Assembly (NCBI GenBank): GCA_944323845.1
Contig: CALUUA010000031.1
Location: forward strand, 1-58,867
Reading direction: 5' to 3'
DNA length: 58,867 nt
Source: an uncultured Bacteroidales bacterium
GTDB lineage: Bacteria; Bacteroidota; Bacteroidia; Bacteroidales; UBA932
The notes beneath the pieces were generated by a model that saw only the letters and a program-made list of their open reading frames with translations, ran no database searches and was not told the DNA's origin. Shown piece by piece: positions 54,913 to 58,867 of this stretch; positions within the stretch are counted from its first letter, which is position 1, and each line of letters starts with the position of its first letter. The position numbers and the translations under genes were made by a program.

Positions 54913-55065
54913 TTAAATTTTTTTGAAATTTTTTTCTTTTTCCGATTCGAGCTTTTTCCGGTAGGCTTCAAGCCTTTTTTTCCATATCCGGCATTTGGCC
55001 TCATGTTCGGCATCCTTCCTTTTCAGGAATTGTTCGTATTTTTCTTCAAGATAGTTGTCTGCCAT
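54913..55065 (-). CDS. Small charged helical protein, 50 residues
   Basis: It begins MADNYLEEKYEQFLKRKDAE and is very rich in Lys and Glu with Tyr, likely a single helix; it ends NFKKI. The ATG at 55063-55065 lies four bases after the stop of the upstream ADP-ribosylglycohydrolase-like gene (55070), so the two are probably translated together. Similar small Lys/Glu proteins beginning M-x-(D/E)-N-Y-L-E occur in Bacteroidales, as I recall; function unknown. Confidence 0.65.
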   Translation of the reverse strand: MADNYLEEKYEQFLKRKDAEHEAKCRIWKKRLEAYRKKLESEKEKNFKKI

Positions 55066-55069
55066 GGTG

Positions 55070-55969
55070 TCATACTATTTGAAAACTGAGTGTGGACAGG
55101 TTTTCGGAAACTTTCAAAATACGTTCCAGTGAATCCATCCCGGCTGTCCATTCTTCGGGAATGCTTTTCCTGCCGTTGAGCAAGCCAGCGATATTGCCGG
55201 TCACGGCACCTGCACAGCACCGGTCTCCGCTGATTCTTGTAGCGCAGCTGACTGCCTCCGCGAATTTCCCGTGGTGTTTCAGGCATGAGTAAAGGGCGAT
55301 GGCAAGTATCTGTCCTGCAGTCGTCCCGTCCCCGATTCCGGCCAAGGCTTCATCTTCGGTGATATCCGTTTCGGACAGTTTCACTGCAGTATCTATGCTT
55401 TTGAGCATTCCTGCGACCTGCTCCGGGTAGATTTCGCTGTAAGTCTTTTCCAGATCGTAGTCGAGAAAGTGCGGCAGGATTTTCTGCCCCTCGTTTATGA
55501 CGGTCTTTAGCCTCTGCCGTGAAACTGTTCCCGTCTCGTCGGCGAGGTGGTACATGATGAAGGAGAACAATGTAGCGGACATGAAGCAGTCCGGCAGGCT
55601 GTGCGATATTTTGGCTATCTGTCCTCCGAATGTGGCGATCTGTATGGCGTCCACGAGGCCTTCATGGTCGAACAGCGTCACAGGCGCCACCGTGGTGAAG
55701 ACGCAGCGAGGCCGATATCCGTTTTTGCGGGCGGTTTCGAGCCATTCCCCGTGGATGTCCTTGATGTGTACTATGATCTTGTGGGCGGTCTCTACTGCAG
55801 ATCTCACCGGGTGTCCGTCGAATGATATCAGACTTTCGGCTATGTGCAGCGCCGTTTCCGTGGCACATGTTATCTGTGGCTTGCTTCCTGGTTCGGATGC
55901 CATATATCCAAAGGCATCTCCTGCGGCTCCTCCGAGCATGCAGCCGATAATTCTTTCTTTTCTTTTCAT
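55070..55969 (-). CDS. ADP-ribosylglycohydrolase family protein, metal-site residues altered
   Basis: A 299-residue all-helical protein. The start IGCMLGGAAGDAFG and the end ISGDRCCAGAVTGNIAGLLNG line up with the family's N- and C-terminal signatures. Active members remove ADP-ribose with a dinuclear Mg2+ site using a T-D-D loop after the first block and a G-D-(S/T)-D near the end. Here the first loop reads CATETALHIAES, with no Thr-Asp-Asp, and the second reads GDRC. So it is probably inactive on the usual substrates or binds another ligand. The start at ATG 55969 is preferred; an ATG at 55990 is possible. The 50-residue gene follows. Confidence 0.7.
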   Translation of the reverse strand: MKRKERIIGCMLGGAAGDAFGYMASEPGSKPQITCATETALHIAESLISFDGHPVRSAVETAHKIIVHIKDIHGEWLETARKNGYRPRCVFTTVAPVTLFDHEGLVDAIQIATFGGQIAKISHSLPDCFMSATLFSFIMYHLADETGTVSRQRLKTVINEGQKILPHFLDYDLEKTYSEIYPEQVAGMLKSIDTAVKLSETDITEDEALAGIGDGTTAGQILAIALYSCLKHHGKFAEAVSCATRISGDRCCAGAVTGNIAGLLNGRKSIPEEWTAGMDSLERILKVSENLSTLSFQIV

Positions 55970-56040
55970 TTTCACACATTTTGGGCGCATTTTCCGCGTC
56001 TCTGTCGGAAATGCGTTTCAAGCTCCGGTCATGACAGGAA

Positions 56041-56679
56041 TCACTGTTTCCCCTGAAATCCGTCTGAAGGGAAAAGTCCGTAAAGCCGGGCGTCTATCTG
56101 ATCGGTGATCATGGCGAAGTCTTCAGGCCTGTTCTCGAAATCGAGGCGGTCTGCGTCTATGGTGAGCACCTGACCTTCATATGAGTCTATCCACTGTTCG
56201 TACCTTTCGTTCAGGCCTGTCAGATATTCGATGCTGATGGATTTTTCATAGTCCCTGCCTCTTTTCTGGATTTGTGCTACCAGATGCGGGATCGAAGACT
56301 TGAGGTAAATCAGCAGATCCGGCGCCTTGACCAGGGACATCATCAGACGGAACAGATCCATGTAGGTCGTGTAGTCGCGGTCGGAGAGATTCCCCATCTC
56401 GTAATTGTTCGCCACGAAGATCTGTACGCCTTCCATGATGGTCCTGTCCTGTATGACGGTGCCGCCGGCTTGCGATATTTCCAGTATGTCCTTGAACCGC
56501 TGCGCCAGAAAATATACTTCGAGGTTGAACGACCACCGTGGAATGTCCTTGTAGTAGTCGTCAAGGTAGGGATTGTATGTCACTGCCTCGTATTTAGGCG
56601 TCCAGCCGTAGTGCCCGGCCAACATCCTTGTGAGGGTGGTTTTCCCGCTTCCTATGTTTCCTGCCACGCCGATATGCAT
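56041..56679 (-). CDS. Deoxynucleoside kinase
   Basis: A 212-residue P-loop kinase that phosphorylates deoxynucleosides in salvage. Walker A AGNIGSGKTT is at residues 6-15, followed by NPYLDDYYKD near 41, the dNK-family WSFNLEVYFLAQRF near 53-66, QDRTIMEGVQIF near 80 (DRS/T site), and the lid RGRDYEKSI near 150. Length is typical. No clear promoter; two small hairpins lie upstream. Confidence 0.87.
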   Translation of the reverse strand: MHIGVAGNIGSGKTTLTRMLAGHYGWTPKYEAVTYNPYLDDYYKDIPRWSFNLEVYFLAQRFKDILEISQAGGTVIQDRTIMEGVQIFVANNYEMGNLSDRDYTTYMDLFRLMMSLVKAPDLLIYLKSSIPHLVAQIQKRGRDYEKSISIEYLTGLNERYEQWIDSYEGQVLTIDADRLDFENRPEDFAMITDQIDARLYGLFPSDGFQGKQ

Positions 56680-56725
56680 AGATCGTCCGTTCTAGTGTCC
56701 GCCTTCGCCATTTTCCCGATTCAGG

Positions 56726-56778
56726 TGACCTTCCGGTCAATATGTCTGTCTTCTGACTATATTGGCCGTCCGGCCAAT
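56726..56778. promoter_or_regulatory. Pair of short inverted repeats between the kinase gene and mnmE
   Basis: TGACC-TTCC-GGTCA (56726-56739) and ATTGGCC-GTCC-GGCCAAT (56761-56778), the second with a perfect seven-pair stem. Both have four-base loops ending CC. Neither has a U-run. The surrounding 287-base gap 56680-56966 otherwise holds only the mnmE promoter. Confidence 0.35.
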
Positions 56779-56897
56779 GGCAATGTAATCTGCGGTTGTC
56801 CGAATTGTTGCGAATTTAGCAATTTTTTGGAAAATAATAAGAAATTCTTGCCACTTGTCGATATTGTCCGGCGAGTAGGCGGAGTCTTCGGATTATA

Positions 56898-56929
56898 TTC
56901 GGATAAGCAATCTAAAATTTGTACCTTTG
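56898..56929 (+). promoter_or_regulatory. Promoter of mnmE
   Basis: TTCG (56898-56901, one mismatch), 20-base spacer, TACCTTTG (56922-56929, exact). Start point near 56936. That excludes the in-frame ATG at 56919 as the translation start. Confidence 0.7.
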
Positions 56930-56966
56930 CCTGCATACTGGAGCTTCAATTTTAGGAGGGAATTGT

Positions 56967-58481
56967 ATGTATTTGCTGAATGAAGATACTATTTGCGCAC
57001 CTGCGACAACGCCTGGGACGGGAGCCATTTCTGTAATCAGGGTGAGCGGGGGAGAGGCCTTGAGCGTGGTTTCTTCTTTGGTGCGGTGTGCCCCCGGGCG
57101 CGAGATTGTCATGGCTCCGGGGTATTCAGTGCGTTTCGGGAGGATTTATGCGGAGGACGGGTCGCTGCTTGATGAAGTGCTCGTGTCTGTGTTCAGGGCT
57201 CCGCATTCATACACGGGGGAGGATTCGGCTGAGATTTCATGTCATGCTTCCAAGTATATTGTGGACAATGTTCTGGGGCTTCTGGTCGAAGCAGGTGTGA
57301 GACCGGCCGAACCTGGCGAATTTACCAGACGGGCATACCTGAACGGCAAGATGGATCTGGCTCAGGCTGAAGCTGTGGCCGACCTCATTGCCGCGAGGAG
57401 TGCGGCAGCTCATCATATGGCTTTGAGTCAGCTGAAGGGCGGTTTCTCGAAAGAGTTGAGGCAGATGAGGGGGAAGCTGTTGAATATCGTGTCTCTGATG
57501 GAATTGGAGCTGGATTTCGGCGAGGAGGAAGTGGAGTTTGCCGACAGGTCCGAACTGGATGCTCTTGTGAATGAGGTGACTGCGCATATCGGAAGGCTGA
57601 TTTCGTCGTTCCGGCTGGGAAATGTGCTTAAGAACGGGATTCCGGTCGCGATAGTGGGGGAGACCAACACCGGCAAGAGTTCCCTGCTTAATGTGCTTCT
57701 GGGGGAGGAGAGGGCGATAGTGTCTGATATTCAAGGTACTACGCGGGATACGGTGGAGGAGACGATGAATGTTGGGGGACTTATGTTCCGGTTCATTGAT
57801 ACGGCAGGGATCCGGCAGACCGATGAGGCGGTGGAGCGTATCGGGATCGAGAGGACTTTCAGGAAGCTGGAGGAGGCGGCTGTGGTGATGGTGATGTCGG
57901 ATGCCGGTCGGGGAGGGGTGCCCGGTGGTGTCGGCGATGTGATGGGGCGGCTGGATGCTTCGCGGCAGAAGGTGATTTTCGTGCTCAATAAGATTGATTT
58001 GCAGGGGGCGGCGCCGGCGCGGGCTGATGTTGCCGGTAGTGATTCCCGAGTGGCATCTGTCGGTACTACTGGGGTGGCGTCAGGGGGTGTTGGAGGTACC
58101 CCGTCAATATTCGCGGATGCCATGTCGCGGATCGAATCAGAATGCCTCGAACATGGGTTCCGCAATGTCCCGGTCGTATGCATATCCGCCAAAACAGGGG
58201 AGGGCCTCGACCTTCTCCGTAATGCCCTGACTGACGTCAGTGCGGAATATTCGGTCTCGGCTGAAGACACTATAGTGACCAATGCCAGACACATTGACGC
58301 CCTGACCAATGCGCATGCCGCCCTTAACCGGGTCAGCGACGGTCTACGGACCGGACTCCCGTCCGACCTCCTCTCTCAGGACATCCGCGAAGCCCTCTAC
58401 CACCTCGGTTCAATCGTCGGCGAAATCTCCACCGATGAAATCCTCGGCAACATCTTCAAGAATTTCTGCATCGGGAAATGA
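56967..58481 (+). CDS. mnmE: tRNA uridine-34 modification GTPase MnmE
   Basis: A 504-residue GTPase working with MnmG on the wobble uridine of some tRNAs. The N-terminal tetrahydrofolate-binding domain (1-120) starts with DTICAPATTPGTGAISVIRV; the helical and G domain follow with G1 GETNTGKS (231-238), G2/G3 region SDIQGTTRDT and DTAGIRQ, G4 NKID (341-344), G5 SAK (407-409), and the C-terminal FCIGK. A 40-residue Gly/Ala/Ser-rich insert between G4 and G5 makes it longer than usual (about 450-460). AGGAGGG (56954-56960) marks the ATG at 56967, a rare strong Shine-Dalgarno in this phylum. Confidence 0.95.
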   Translation: MYLLNEDTICAPATTPGTGAISVIRVSGGEALSVVSSLVRCAPGREIVMAPGYSVRFGRIYAEDGSLLDEVLVSVFRAPHSYTGEDSAEISCHASKYIVDNVLGLLVEAGVRPAEPGEFTRRAYLNGKMDLAQAEAVADLIAARSAAAHHMALSQLKGGFSKELRQMRGKLLNIVSLMELELDFGEEEVEFADRSELDALVNEVTAHIGRLISSFRLGNVLKNGIPVAIVGETNTGKSSLLNVLLGEERAIVSDIQGTTRDTVEETMNVGGLMFRFIDTAGIRQTDEAVERIGIERTFRKLEEAAVVMVMSDAGRGGVPGGVGDVMGRLDASRQKVIFVLNKIDLQGAAPARADVAGSDSRVASVGTTGVASGGVGGTPSIFADAMSRIESECLEHGFRNVPVVCISAKTGEGLDLLRNALTDVSAEYSVSAEDTIVTNARHIDALTNAHAALNRVSDGLRTGLPSDLLSQDIREALYHLGSIVGEISTDEILGNIFKNFCIGK

Positions 58482-58523
58482 TATATCGCAATTAACTGCA
58501 ACGAATTAGAACCAACTATAATG

Positions 58524-58550
58524 AAGCCGCTGATTTTCAGTGGCTTTTTT
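58524..58550 (+). terminator. Intrinsic terminator after mnmE
   Basis: AAGCCGCTGA-TTT-TCAGTGGCTT pairs as a hairpin with one wobble pair, directly followed by a T run (58545-58550). Clear rho-independent form, 43 bases past the mnmE stop. Confidence 0.8.
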
Positions 58551-58601
58551 ATTTGTCCAAAATCCGGCTATGTGCAGTCGGATATAGTTGTCCGCCATAT
58601 T

Positions 58602-58621
58602 TTTCTACCGTATTTCTACCG
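58602..58621. repeat. Tandem TTTCTACCG repeats
   Basis: Two copies of TTTCTACCG (58602-58610 and 58613-58621) with an 11-base period, about one helical turn. They may be protein-binding sites of an integrated element. The surrounding 58551-58669 holds no gene. Confidence 0.45.
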
Positions 58622-58669
58622 CGGAACATTTTCGGGATTTGCCCCGATGTCACGATGACGCAGTAGTTG

Positions 58670-58702
58670 ACGTGTGTTGACAATGGTTTACGTGTGTTGA
58701 CA
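58670..58702. repeat. Two 13-base direct repeats ACGTGTGTTGACA
   Basis: Exact copies at 58670-58682 and 58690-58702, start-to-start 20 bases (about two helical turns), 50 bases before the zinc-ribbon gene. The placement suits an operator or recombinase arm site. Confidence 0.55.
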
Positions 58703-58751
58703 CAAAAGAGGAGAAATAAAGAGATTTGAACTCAAAATATATTAGAAAAAT

Positions 58752-58867
58752 ATGGAAGTAAGAAAGATTTGCCAATGGTGTGGAAAACCATTCATCGCAC
58801 AGAAAACAACTACCTGTTATTGCAGCCCGCAATGCTCGAAACGAGGTTACAAACACCGCATGATGGA
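58752..58867 (+). CDS. Zinc-ribbon protein, cut by the window end (mobile-element type)
   Basis: Only the first 38 residues are present. MEVRKICQWCGKPF has a CxxC pair (C7, C10) and CYCSPQC has further Cys (C22, C24, C28), so a zinc ribbon is expected, followed by a basic stretch. Short proteins with this N-terminus and a following helix-turn-helix occur near tyrosine recombinases in Bacteroidales integrative elements, as I recall. A purine-rich GAGGAGAAA (58707-58715) is 37 bases upstream. The gene is 3'-partial and the element's integrase is not in the window. Confidence 0.6.
   Translation, partial: MEVRKICQWCGKPFIAQKTTTCYCSPQCSKRGYKHRMM

Noticed and set aside
58723..58745. A sequence resembling the T-loop of a tRNA near the right end
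   Set aside because: Only a GATTTGAACTC-like fragment is seen, with no acceptor stem or anticodon arm around it. No tRNA or rRNA gene was found in the window.

Overview
The window looks like a chromosomal segment of a Bacteroidota member, most likely order Bacteroidales. Evidence: repeated promoters of the form TTTG-N19-21-TAnnTTTG, an UpxY-type antiterminator, SusD-like and DUF4906 lipoproteins, an LptD of Bacteroidota type, and a Rho with a long polar N-terminal insert. Genus cannot be fixed from the sequence. Most of the window is near 50% GC, while about 31.8-41.5 kb is strikingly AT-rich and looks horizontally acquired.

Layout. 0-26 kb is mostly housekeeping: a MATE exporter and rho; lptD facing an N-acetylmuramoyl-L-alanine amidase across overlapping promoters; an MCE protein; dnaA-pepD-rpe; carA-carB; a Sua5/YrdC-type tRNA enzyme; a DUF4906 lipoprotein with a propeller-like C-terminus; two phospholipid-type enzymes; a DEAD-box RNA helicase; a GH13 enzyme; and a nucleotidyltransferase-like protein whose mRNA leader carries a G7-T-G8 tract.

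26.1-49.7 kb is one rightward surface-polysaccharide locus: a remnant of wza and wzc fused in frame, upxY, a WecA-like initiating transferase, rmlA, wecC and wecB (UDP-ManNAcA), wzx, wzy, several glycosyltransferases, pyruvyl-, acetyl- and deacetylase-type tailoring genes, then fnlA-fnlB-fnlC-wbuB-wbuC (UDP-L-FucNAc synthesis and transfer). A two-gene AAA ATPase plus DUF4276 (TOPRIM-like) cassette sits inside it. Together the genes predict a Wzx/Wzy-type polymer containing ManNAcA and L-FucNAc with pyruvate and acetyl decorations. Export and length control would need wza/wzc from elsewhere, because the local copies are reduced to a 160-residue composite.

49.7-58.9 kb holds a SusD-like fusion lipoprotein, a second copy of a small structured RNA also present at the left edge, an acetyltransferase broken at a tetranucleotide repeat, gdhA, a 50-residue protein, a degenerate ADP-ribosylglycohydrolase homologue, a deoxynucleoside kinase and mnmE. 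The sequence just past mnmE has the look of the edge of an integrative element and ends inside a zinc-ribbon protein gene.

The observations I consider most worth following are the paralogous small RNA pair with compensatory stem changes, the collapsed wza/wzc gene, the ATPase/DUF4276 cassette, the poly-G leader, and the strong terminator-like hairpin directly in front of dnaA. Family names rest on motif recognition by eye; no search was run.
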